Positions 28,001 to 40,000 of a stretch of DNA of 64,000 nucleotides are shown piece by piece. Every line of letters begins with the position of its first letter. Positions within the stretch are counted from its first letter, which is position 1. The notes under the pieces are model-generated. The model did not search any database, was not told the origin of the DNA, and was given only the letters and a program-made list of their open reading frames with translations. The DNA lies in contig NW_027460291.1 in the NCBI RefSeq assembly GCF_050947875.1, positions 24,713,868 through 24,777,867 on the forward strand, read 5' to 3'. Source of the DNA: Dermacentor variabilis (Eukaryota > Arthropoda > Arachnida > Ixodida > Ixodidae). Position numbers and translations under genes: made by a program.

Positions 28001-31000
28001 CAGGCCACAAGGATTCTTCAACCTCAGAAAACTGGCGCATGAGCAGGCTGCGCCAGATATGCATGCGGAGTGTGCCGGTCCTCAATGAACCTCTTTGATG
28101 CGAACACTTTAGCGAGTTTCGCCATAAATGCATTGGGTATCCGATACTCTGTCGGTGCTGGTCTTCAATAAAGCACTTTGAGCCTTCTTAGGTCACTGGG
28201 TATGTGCCAGTAGGTGAGTGCCTCTCTTCCATGTATGTCTTTCACGTCATCTTGGGTAACTAGGTATGTGCCACTGGGAGTCTCCCGATCCACGATGACT
28301 AAAACGATCCCTTAAACTTAACTTATGTTGGCTGGAATCGATCCTAGGCCACAAGGATTCCTCAACCTCAGAAAACTGGCGCATGAGCAGGCTGTGCCAC
28401 ATATGCATGTGGAATGTGCCGGTCCTCAATGAACCTCTTTGATGCCAACACTTTAGCGAGCTACGCCATAAATGCATTGGGTATCCGACACTCTGTCGGT
28501 GCTGGTCTTAAATAAAGCACTTTGAGCCTACTTAGGTCACTGGGTATGTGCCAGTAGGTGACTGCCTCTCTTCCATGTACGTCTTTCACGTCATCTTGGG
28601 TAACTAGGTATGTGCCACTGGGAGTGTGCCGATCCACGATGACTAGAACGATCCCTTAAACTTAACTTATGCCGGCTGGAATCGATCCCACGCCACAAGG
28701 ATTCCTCAACCTCAGAAAGCTGGCGCATGAGCAGGCTGCGCCACTTATGCATGTGGAATGCGCCGGTCCTCAATGAACCTCTTTGATGCCAACACTTTAG
28801 CGAGCAACGCCATAAATGCATTGGGTATCCGATACTCTGTCGGTGCTGGTCTTCAATAAAGCACTTTGAGCCTTCTTAGGTCACTGGGTATGTGCCAGTA
28901 GGTGAGTGCCTCTCCTCCATGTACGTCTTTCACGTCATCTTGGGTAACTAGGTATGTGCCACATGGAGTCTGCCGATCCAGGATGACTAAAACGATCCCT
29001 TAAACTTAACCTATGCCGGCTGGAATCAATCCCACGCCACAAGGATTTCTCAACCTCAGAAAACTGGCGCATTAGCAGGCTGCGCCACATATGCATGTGG
29101 AATGTGCCGGTCCTCAATGAACCTCTTTGATGCCAACACTTTAGCAAGCTACGCCATAAATGCATTGGGTATCCGATACTCTGTCGGTGCTGGTCTTCAA
29201 TAAAGCACTTTGAGCCTTCTTAGGTCACTGGGTATGTGCCAGTAGGTGAGTGCCTCTCTTCCATGTACGTCTTTCACGTCATCTTGGGTAACTAGGTATG
29301 TGCCACTGGGAGTCTCCCGATCCACGATGACTAAAACGATCCCTTAAACTTAACTTAAGTTGGCTGGAATCGATCCCAGGCCACAAGGATTCCTCAACCT
29401 CAGAAAACTGGCGCATGAGCAGGCTGCGCCAGATATGCATGTGGAATGTGCCGGTCCTCAATGAACCTCTTTGATGCCAACACTTTAGCGAGCTACGCCA
29501 TAATTGCATTGGGTATCCGACACTCTGTCGGTGCTGGTCTTCAATAAAGCAGTTTGAGCCTGCTTAGGTCACTGGGTGTGTGCCAGTAGGTGACTGCCTC
29601 CCTTCCATGTACGTCTTTCACGTCATCTTGGGCAACTAGGTATGTGCCACTGGGAGTGTGCCGATCCACGATTACTAAAACGATCCCTTAAACTTAACTT
29701 ATGCCGGCTGGAATCGATCCCACGCCACAGGGATTCCTCAACCTCAGAAAACTGGCGCATTACCAGGCTGTGCCACATATGCATGTGGAATGTGCCGGTC
29801 CTCAATGAACCTCTTTGATGCCAACACTTTAGCGAGCTACGCCATAAATGCATTGGATATCCGATACTATGTCGGTGCTGGTCTTCAATAAAGCACTTTG
29901 AGCCTACTTAGGTCACTGGGTGTGTGCCAGTAGGTGAGTGCCTCTCTTCCATGTACGTCTTTCACGTCATCTTGTGTAACTAGGTATATGCCACTGGGAT
30001 TGTGCCGATCCACGATACTAAAACGATCCCTTAATTAAACTTAACTTATGCCGGCTGGAATCGATCCCACGCCACAGGGATTCCTCAACCTCAGAAAACT
30101 GGCGCATTAGCAGGCTGTGCCACATATGCATGTGGAATGGGCCGGTCCTCAATGAACCTCTTTGATGCCAACACTTTAGCGAGCTACGCCATAAATGCAT
30201 TGGGTATCCGACACTCTGTCGGTGCTGGTCTTAAATAAAGCACTTTGAGCCTACTTAGGTCACTGGGTGTGTGCCAGTAGGTGACTGCCTCTCTTCCATG
30301 TACGTCTTTCACGTCATCTTGGGTAACTAGCTATGTGCCACTGGGAGTGTGCCGATCCACGATGACTAGAACGATCCCTTAAACTTAACTTATGCCGGCT
30401 GGAATCGATCCCACGCCACAAGGATTCCTCAACCTCAGAAAACTGGCGCATGAGCAGGCTGCGCCACTTATGCATGTGGAATGCGCCGGTCCTCAATGAA
30501 CCTCTTTGATGTCAACACTTTAGCGAGCAACGCCATAAATGCATTGGGTATCCGATACTCTGTCGGTGCTGGTCTTCAATAAAGCACTTTGAGCCTTCTT
30601 AGGTCACTGGGTATGTGCCAGTAGGTGACTGCGTCTCTTCCATGTACGTCTTTCACGTCATCTTGGGTAACTAGGTATGTGCCACTGGGAGTGTGCCGAT
30701 CCACGATGACTAAAACGACCCCTTAATTAAACTTAACTTATGCCGGCTGGAATCGATCCCAAGCCACAAGGATTCCTCAACCTCAGAAAACTGGCGCATT
30801 AGTAGGCTGCGCCACATATGCTTGTGGAGTGTGCCGGTCCTCAATGAACCTCTTTGATGCCAACATTTTAGCAAGCTACGCCGTAAATGCATTGGGTATG
30901 TGATACTCTGTCGGTGCTGCTCTTCAATAAAGCACTTTGAGCCTACTTAGGTCACTGGGTGTGTGCCAGTAGGTGACTGCCTCTCTTCCATGTACGTCTT

Positions 31001-31693
31001 TCACGTAATCTTGGGTAACTAGGTATGTGCCACTGGGAGTGTGCCGCTCCACGGTGACTAAAACGACCCCTTGAACTTAACTTATGCCGGCTGGAATCGA
31101 TCCCACGCCACAAGGATTCCTCAACCTCAGAAAACTGGCGCATTAGCAGGCTGCGCCACATATGCATGTGGAATGTGCCGGTCCTCAATGAACCTCTTTG
31201 ATGCCAACACTTTAGCAAGCTACGCCATAAATGCATTGGGTATCCGATACTCTGTCGGTGCTGGTCTTCAATAAAGCACTTTGAGCCTTCATAGGTCACT
31301 GGGTATGTGCCAGTAGGTGAGTGCCTCTCTTCCATGTACGTCTTTCACGTCATCTTGGGTAACTAGGTATGTGCCACTGGGAGTCTCCCGATCCACGATG
31401 ACTAAAACGATCCCTTAAACTTAACTTAAGTTGGCTGGAATCGATCCCAGGCCACAAGGATTCTTCAACCTCAGAAAACTGGCGCATGAGCAGGCTGCGC
31501 CAGATATGCATGCGGAATGTGCCGGTCCTCAATGAACCTCTTTGATGCCAACACTTTAGCGAGCTACGCCATAATTGCATTGGGTATCCGACACTCTGTC
31601 GGTGCTGGTCTTCAATAAAGCAGTTTGAGCCTGCTTAGGTCACTGGGTGTGTGCCAGTAGGTGACTGCCTCCCTTCCATGTACGTCTTTCACG
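22038..31693. repeat. Higher-order repeats of 12, 10 and 6 monomers (4,138, 3,447, 2,071 bp)
   Basis: The monomer with TTGGGCAACTAGG and the variant GCGCATTACCAGG begins at 22038 and returns at 26176, 29623 and 31694. The intervals are 4,138, 3,447 and 2,071 bp, that is 12, 10 and 6 monomers counting the AATT-bearing units. Blocks share long identical stretches, and the segment near 23125 also reappears near 32781 (shift 9,656 bp). This indicates repeated deletion and duplication of monomer groups from one parent block. Confidence 0.85.
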
Positions 31694-34600
31694 TCATCTT
31701 GGGCAACTAGGTATGTGCCACTGGGAGTGTGCCGATCCACGATTACTAAAACGATCCCTTAAACTTAACTTATGCCGGCTGGAATCGATCCCACGCCACA
31801 GGGATTCCTCAACCTCAGAAAACTGGCGCATTACCAGGCTGTGCCACATATGCATGTGGAATGTGCCGGTCCTCAATGAACCTCTTTGATGCCAACACTT
31901 TAGCGAGCTACGCCATAAATGCATTGGATATCCGATACTATGTCGGTGCTGGTCTTCAATAAAGCACTTTGAGCCTACTTAGGTCACTGGGTGTGTGCCA
32001 GTAGGTGAGTGCCTCTCTTCCATGTACGTCTTTCACGTCATCTTGGGTAACTAGGTATATGCCACTGGGATTGTGCCGATCCACGATACTAAAACGATCC
32101 CTTAATTAAACTTAACTTATGCCGGCTGAAATCGATCCCACGCCACAGGGATTCCTCAACCTCAGAAAACTGGCGCATTAGCAGGCTGTGCCACATATGC
32201 ATGTGGAATGGGCCGGTCCTCAATGAACCTCTTTGATGCCAACACTTTAGCGAGCTACGCCATAAATGCATTGGGTATCCGACACTCTGTCGGTGCTGGT
32301 CTTAAATAAAGCACTTTGAGCCTACTTAGGTCACTGGGTGTGTGCCAGTAGGTGACTGCCTCTCTTCCATGTACGTCTTTCACGTCATCTTGGGTAACTA
32401 GGTATGTGCCACTGGGAGTGTGCCGATCCACGATGACTAGAACGATCCCTTAAACTTAACTTATGCCGGCTGGAATCGATCCCAAGCCACAAGGATTCCT
32501 CAACCTCAGAAAACTGGCGCATGAGCAGGCTGCGCCACTTATGCATGTGGAATGCGCCGGTCCTCAATGAACCTCTTTGATGTCAACACTTTAGCGAGCA
32601 ACGCCATAAATGCATTGGGTATCCGATACTCTGTCGGTGCTGGTCTTCAGTAAAGCACTTTGAGCCTTCTTAGGTCACTGGGTATGTGCCAGTAGGTGAC
32701 TGCCTCTCTTCCATGTACGTCTTTCACGTCATCTTGGGTAACTAGGTATGTGCCACTGGGAGTGTGCCGATCCACGATGACTAAAACGACCCCTTAATTA
32801 AACTTAACTTATGCCGGCTGGAATCGATCCCAAGCCACAAGGATTCCTCAACCTCAGAAAACTGGCGCATTAGTAGGCTGCGCCACATATGCTTGTGGAG
32901 TGTGCCGGTCCTCAATGAACCTCTTTGAGGCGAACACTTTAGAGAGTTTCGCCATAAATGCATTGGGTATCCGATACTCTGTCGGTGCTGGTCTTCAATA
33001 AAGCACTTTGAGCCTTCTTAGGTCACTGGGTATGTGCCAGTAGGTGAGTGCCTCTCTTCCATGTATGTCTTTCACGTCATCTTGGGTAACTAGGTATGTG
33101 CCACTGGGAGTGTGCCGATCCACGATTACTAAAACGATCCCTTAAACTTAACTTATGCCGGCTGGAATCGATCCCACGCCACAGGGATTCCTGAACTTCA
33201 GAAAACTGGCGCATTAGCAGGCTGCGCCACATATGCATGTGGAATGTGCCGGTCCTCAATTAAGCTCTTTGATGTCAACACTTTAGCGAGCTACGCCATC
33301 AATGCATTGGGTATCCGATACTCTGTCGGTGCTGGTCTTCAATAAAGCACTTTGAGCCTACTTAGGTCACTGGGTGTGTGCCAGTAGGTGAGTGTCTCTC
33401 TTCCATGTACGTCTTTCACGTCATCTTGGGTAACTAGGTATGTGCCACTGGGAGTGTGCCGATCCACGATGACTAAAACGATCCCTTAAACTTAACTTAT
33501 GTTGGCTGGAATCGATCCTAGGCCACAAGGATTCCTCAACCTCAGAAAACTGGCGCATGAGCAGGCTGCGCCACATATGCATGTGGAATGTGCCGGTCCT
33601 CAATGAACCTCTTTGATGCCAACACTTTAGCGAGCTACACCATAAATGCATTGGGTATCCGACACTCTGTCGGTGCTGGTCTTCAATAAAGCACTTTGAG
33701 CCTACTTAGGTCACTGGGTGTGTGCCAGTAGGTGACTGCCTCTCTTCCATGTACGTCTTTCACGTCATCTTGGGTAACTAGGTATGTGCCACTGGGAGTG
33801 TGCCGATCCACGATGACTAGAACGATCCCTTAAACTTAACTTATGCCGGCTGGAATCGATCCCACGCCACAAGGATTCCTCAACCTCAGAAAGCTGGCGC
33901 ATGAGCAGGCTGCGCCACTTATGCATGTGGAATGCGCCGGTCCTCAATGAACCTCTTTGATGCCAACACTTTAGCGAGCAACGCCATAAATGCATTGGGT
34001 ATCCGATACTCTGTCGGTGCTGGTCTTCAATAAAGCACTTTGAGCCTTCTTAGGTCACTGGGTATGTGCCAGTAGGTGAGTGCCTCTCCTCCATGTACGT
34101 CTTTCACGTCATCTTGGGTAACTAGGTATGTGCCACATGGAGTCTGCCGATCCAGGATGACTAAAACGATCCCTTAAACTTAACCTATGCCGGCTGGAAT
34201 CAATCCCACGCCACAAGGATTTCTCAACCTCAGAAAACTGGCGCATTAGCAGGCTGCGCCACATATGCATGTGGAATGTGCCGGTCCTCAATGAACCTCT
34301 TTGATGCCAACACTTTAGCGAGCTACGCCATAAATGCATTGGGTATCCGATACTCTGTCGGTGCTGGTCTTCAATAAAGCACTTTGAGCCTTCTTAGGTC
34401 ACTGGGTACGTGCCAGTAGGTGACTGCCTCTCTTCCATGTAGGTTTTTCACGTCATCTTGGGTAACTAGGTATGTGCCACTGGGAGTCTCCCGATCCACG
34501 ATGACTAAAACGATCCCTTAAACTTAACGTAAGTTGGCTGGAATCGATCCCAGGCCACAAGGATTCCTCAACCTCAGTAAACTGGCGCATGAGCAGGCTG

Positions 34601-36779
34601 CGCCATATATGCATGTGGAATGTGCCGGTCCTCAATGAACCTCTTTGATGCCAACACTTTAGCGAGCTACGCCATAAATGCATTGGGTATCCGACACTCT
34701 GTCGGTGCTGGTCTTCAATAAAGCACTTTGAGCCTACTTAGGTCACTGGGTATGTGCCAGTAGGTGAGTGCCTCTCTTCCATGTATGTCTTTCACGTCAT
34801 CTTGGGTAACTAGGTATGTGCCACTGGGAGTCTCCCGATCCACGATGACTAAAACGATCCCTTAAACTTAACTTATGTTGGCTGGAATCGATCCTAGGCC
34901 ACAAGGATTCCTCAACCTCAGAAAACTGGCGCATGAGCAGGCTGTGCCACATATGCATGTGGAATGTGCCGGTCCTCAATGAACATCTTTGATGCCAACA
35001 CTTTAGCGAGCTACGCCATAAATGCATTGGGTATCCGACACTCTGTCGGTGCTGGTCTTCAATAAAGCACTTTGAGCCTACTTAGGTCACTGGGTGTGTG
35101 CCAGTAGGTGACTGCCTCTCTTCCATGTACGTCTTTCACGTCATCTTGGGTAACTAGGTATGTGCCACTGGGAGTGTGCCGATCCACGATGACTAAAACG
35201 ATCCCTTAATTAAACTTAACTTATGCCGGCTGGAATCGATCCCACGCCACAAGGATTCTTCAACCTCAGAAAACTGGCGCATTAGAAGGCTGCGCCACAT
35301 ATGCTTGTGGAGTGTGCCGGTCCTCAATGAACCTCTTTGATGCGAACATATTAGCGAGCTACGCCATAAATGCATTGGGTATCCGATACTCTGTCGGTGC
35401 TGGTCTTCAATAAAGCACTTTCAGCCTTCTTAGGTCACTGGGTATGTGCCAGTAGGTGACTGCCTCTCTTCCATGTACGTCTTTCACATCATCTTGGGTA
35501 ACTAGGTATGTGCCACTGGGAGTGTGCCTATCCAAGATTACTAAAACGATCCCTTAAACTTAACTTATGCTGGCTGGAATCGATCCCACGCCACAACGAT
35601 TCCTCAACCTCAGAAAACTGGCGCATGAGCAGGCTGCGCCACATATGCATGTGGAATGTGCCGGTCCTCAATGAACCTCTTTGATGCCAACACTTTAGCG
35701 AGCTACGCCATAAATGCATTGGGTATCCGACACTCTGTCGGTACTGGTCTTCAAAAAAGCAATTTGAGCCTTCTTAGGTCACTGGGTATGTGCCAGTAGG
35801 TGACTGCCTCTCTTCCATGTACGTTTTTCACGTCATCTTGGGTAACTAGGTATGTGCCACTGGGAGTGTGCCGTCCACGATTACTAAAACGATCCCTTAA
35901 ACTCAACTTATGCCGGCTGGAATCGATCCCACGCCACAGGGATTCCTCAACCTCAGAAAACTGGCGCATTAGCAGGCTGTGCCACATATGCATGTGGAAT
36001 GGGCCGGTCCTCAATGAACCTCTTTGATGCCAACACTTTAGCGAGCTACGCCATAAATGCATTGGGTATCCGATACTCTGTCGGTGCTGGTCTTCAATAA
36101 AGCACTTTGAGCCTTCTTAGGTCACTGGGTGTGTGCCAGTAGGTGAGTGCCTCTCTTCCATGTACGTCTTTCACGTCATCTTGGGTAACTAGGTATGTGC
36201 CACTGGGAGTCTCCCGATCCACGATGACTAAAAACGATACCTTAAACTTAACTTACGTTGGCTGGAATCGATCCCAAGCCACAAGGATTCCTCAACCTCA
36301 GAAAACTGGCGCATGAGCAGGCTGCGCCACATATGCATGTGGAATGTGCCGGTCGTCAATGAACCTCTTTGATGCCAACACTTTAGCGAGCTACGCCATA
36401 AATGAATTGGGTATCCGACACTCTGTCGGTGCTGGTCTTCAATAAAGCACTTTGAGCCTACTTAGGTCACTGGGTGTGTGCCAGTAGGTGACTGCCTCTC
36501 TTCCTTGTACGTCTTTCACGTCATCTTTGGTAACTAGGTATGTGCCACTGGGAGTGTGCCGCTCCACGATTACTAAAACGATCCCTTAAACTTAACTTAT
36601 GCCGGCTGGAATCGATCCCACGCCACAGGGAATCCTCGACCTCAGAAAACTGGCGCATTAGCAGGCTGCGCCACATATGCATGTGGAATGTGCCGGTCTT
36701 CAATGAACCTCTTTGATGCCAACACTTTAGCGAGCTATGCCATAAATGCATTGGGTATGTGATACTCTGTCGGTGCTGG

Positions 36780-37090
36780 TCTTCAATAAAGCACTTTGAG
36801 CATTTTTAGGTTACTGGTTGTGTGCCAGTACGTGCTTTTTTTTCTGTGTACTTTTTTGACGTCATCTTGGGTAAAAAGATGTGTGCAAGTGAAAATATGC
36901 CGCTCTAAGATGACAAGAAAGATCCCTTAAATTTATTTTATGCTGGTTGGAAGCGAGCCCACATCACAATATGGCAATAAACTGGCGCTTTAGCAGGCTG
37001 CGCCACAAATGCACTTGGCTGGTGAGGCTTTCCAATGACCCTATTCACGCCAACACTTTGGCGTGAATATGGCACTGTGGCCTTTGGGAG
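36780..37090 (-). repeat. Diverged terminal (edge) satellite monomer
   Basis: After 36,800 similarity drops sharply but the order of motifs is kept: TGTGCCAGTACGTG, GACGTCATCTTGGGTAA, GATCCCTTAAA, GCTGGTTGGAAGCG, AAACTGGCGCTTTAGCAGG, CTGCGCCAC and CCAACACTTTGGCG. On the minus strand the A-box-like TGGCGCAGCCTG is intact; the B-box position reads GGCTCGCTTCC. The TTTT run that sits between the boxes in array copies is TTTATT here. Divergence at the array edge is expected where homogenisation is weak. Confidence 0.8.
37042..37069. other. Perfect 12-bp hairpin in the edge monomer
   Basis: The arms TATTCACGCCAA and TTGGCGTGAATA are exact complements around the loop CACT. The equivalent place in array monomers (TTGATGCCAACACTTTAGCGAGC) keeps the loop and only part of the stem. 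Confidence 0.85.
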
Positions 37091-40000
37091 GCCACAACAA
37101 AAAGGCAGTGAGTGCGATGAGAAGGGACGGAGCTTGAATAATTGGGAACTCGGCATCTGCAGCCTTTAGAGCAGCAGAATCGTTCACTGCTAAAAGGATA
37201 ATTGTGGCCTCATAATCACATCAACCCCGGTATCCTGCACAACATATACGTTTACAGCAATTTTACACTAAGTGATAAGAAACAGGTGTCACGGCCTATA
37301 ACCCCAGCTATAAATACTGGCAAGGTTGCTGAATGAGTAAGTAACCTTTTCTGTGAATATGTATTTGCCTCCACATTTCCAAAGGAAAAGAACAAACAAA
37401 ATGCCATTTGAAAGAAATGGTCACTGATGAAAGGAAAGCAACTTTTTATTTGAAGGACAAAAATGTGTTCAGGAAGAAAAATAAAACAAGTTGAAAAAGT
37501 GGTAAAAAAACAAAAGTTGAAAATGCCTACAGCCATGCATACACTGTACATTACTGAAGAAACTACAATGATATGGCAGTATGACAAAGTATCACCCTGG
37601 CTCATGAGCAATCGACATGCCAGTGCTCCTTAGCCACATCCTTTTGACACTAAATAACATTCTGATGTTTAAACGAAAATCTTACTATGCACCTCCTAAC
37701 ACAGACGTTGCATACCATTTTAAGCTGTGCTTTCCATTTCTATTTAGAATAAGTAAAAATTGACTATTATAATGTAATTGAAGAGGGAGCCAACATTAGT
37801 TTATATCTATTACACTGCTGTAAACATTGCTCCCCCCCCTCCCACGGTCGCCCTGGGGAGAGTGTTGCTATGATTTACTTGTACTGGCAGAACCAATGAA
37901 AAACTTGCAGTGCACCGCTGAAGGTTTGGTTTCTGCAATTGGTTTCTGCTTTGTCTTTGGCGACCCAGACTACTGCTGTTTCTAATGTCGTCATCAACAC
38001 TAATGCATATTCACAGCCGGTTTGCTGGATGCCAGGTAACCGGCAGCTTACAGGATTTTGTTTTGAACTGCTGCACCAGAGAAATTGCTAGCAGCATCAC
38101 GTGCCACCACATTTCGGCCTAGTCGATGCGAAATAATCAGTAAATCTTCACTACGAACTAAACAAATGTTTGTTACCTCCATTTATGGGATATGTTTGCT
38201 TCAGTAAAATGACATTTTATTCTGTGGGTTTCTATTGAACTTTGTAAGGGAATTACAATTAGTTTGTTCTAACCCATTTCATTAGGATGAGGTTTGACTT
38301 GTGCATTATATAATTCATGCCTAACAGCATGTTTACTTGCTTGTTTGTGCACTAGAGCTGAGACAGGGGAGCTATTGTCAAATTATAATGGGCAAGCATT
38401 GCATGTAATGACACAGCATTGTTTCATGACTGACAGCTTCAGTAATACTTGCTGTGTCATGCACACTTGTGTTTGTCATAGGCACTGTTTCTCATTCTAT
38501 TATGTAGAGGAGTGGCTGGCCAGAGCACCTCTTTTATTTTTTGCCGCAATTTCTTATCATGCCAGATTACGAAAGGCACCAGTACGAAAGCATGTGTGGC
38601 CATCACACCGTTCTATGCAGACAACCAGCTAAGTAGGAAAATAGAAATTGTGAAAGCAATAATGTAACCAGGCATGCTATCCTGGGCTCAATGACAACAG
38701 TGGCCAGTGTCACTACTGCTTTATGTGGACTGCTCATCAGAAAGCACATTTGCGCAACCTTGAGAAGCTAGACACCACACATATTCCACCTGTATCATCA
38801 AATTTTCTTCGACTGCATTGCTGGTTTACGAGTGCTTTACGCACCATGGCATTGGAATGGAGAGACAGTGGATGATGTTGGCCCTGAGTGGAGCAGACTT
38901 TTTGTACAAAAACCGGCAGAAAAAAAGGGGAAAAAAGATCTAATTTTGTGCCAGCTGGTGACTGACTGTGCACCGAGGTGAGGACGCAATGAGAAGCACA
39001 AATAAAGCCATGCACGGTGCAGTGATATGCTTGCTTTATTTTTGTCCTTTGCTCCACTCTTTTCTCTTGGCACAGTTAGCCACTTGAAACTAGCCAACAG
39101 ACTGCCGTCATTCAACAGACTATCAGTTGCAGCAATGTCGTAGCAAGCAGTAGAAGCACAATACTTCAAGTCAGGACAGCACAGAAACCAGATTCCAAAT
39201 ACCCAGTGAAATAAAGATCATGAAATGAGAGCACTAATAATGAAGCAACACAAACAATGAGGGCATTTGTGGGTTTGGTTCCCACTAGCTTGACACAGCA
39301 TTTTCCTGGCATGTGATAGCTGCATGATGTATATAAAAAATGCCTCTCACCTTTAGGCAAGGGACTCGAAATAAATGTGAAAAAATATGCCACTTAATGA
39401 GTCAATGGTGGCTTCACCCGAAATTTCACATCACAGGCTTATGAGGAAAAAAAAAAGATCATTTCAACTAAAAGCATAAGTACATATCATTTGTCAAACA
39501 GACAAAAGTGCACAGAATGACCACTGGTATGTTTTAAAGTAGCAAAAACACAAGCACTGGATAAGGGTTACACCTGTGACCACAATGGGTATTTTAACAA
39601 CCTCGTAGGCAAGACAGGCTCTCTTTTTTTTTTTTTCGAGCATTGGTCCTGGGAATGCAGCGAATTAACGAAAATAAAGGACCACTTACTAACTTCTGTG
39701 ATGTGTGCAAACTGCTATAGAGGCCACGTTTAGCAGCTGCTGCATAGTAAAGTACAATGCATCTTACACTCTTGTACAAGTGAAAGCCTGTCATTGTCAT
39801 TAGCCTATTTACTAGGTCCACTACGAGACAAAGGCCTCTCCCGGTGATCGCCTGTTTGCATCATCAACTAAAACCTGTGGCTGCTAATCTCATCTCACTC
39901 GACTGTGTTTGCCTTTTGTTGACAGCCTGCACAGTTTTCACAACAAAGAACAGTCCACGAAAGGCAGCAAATGTCATTAGGCTTCCTTGGATTCCGCAGT

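Larger units (their letters stand above)
1..36830 (-). repeat. 344-bp tandem satellite array, about 107 monomers
   Basis: A head-to-tail satellite fills the first 36.8 kb and starts before the window. Taking the motif TCATCTTGGGTAACTAGG as register, monomers begin at 1, 345, 689, 1033, 1377, 1721, 2065, 2412 and so on to 36521. The period is 344 bp, or 347/348 bp where CCCTTAATTAAAC replaces CCCTTAAAC. Monomers differ by scattered substitutions only and no foreign insertion is visible. On the minus strand each carries a tRNA-like module; on the plus strand each carries AATAAA. Short minus-strand open frames (60-127 codons) recur in every copy, but this only reflects the sequence identity of the copies. 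I do not recognise the family by name. Centromeric, subtelomeric or interstitial location cannot be told from the window. Confidence 0.98.

Noticed and set aside
1..36830. The regular repeat as a CRISPR array
   Set aside because: Period 344 bp with no spacers of unique sequence, no cas-like genes, and eukaryotic transposons alongside.
1..36830. Minus-strand 76-codon frames as a tandem gene family
   Set aside because: The frame is simply carried along by repeat identity. It is broken by the AATT insertion, has no domain, and shows no start context or introns.
1..36830. CENP-B box in the satellite
   Set aside because: I looked for NTTCGNNNNANNCGGGN on both strands of the consensus and found no match, so there is no sequence support for centromere identity.
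37252..37611. 119-codon minus frame as a membrane protein gene
   Set aside because: Composition is that of AT-rich DNA read in a chance frame; no domain, no start context, no neighbours.
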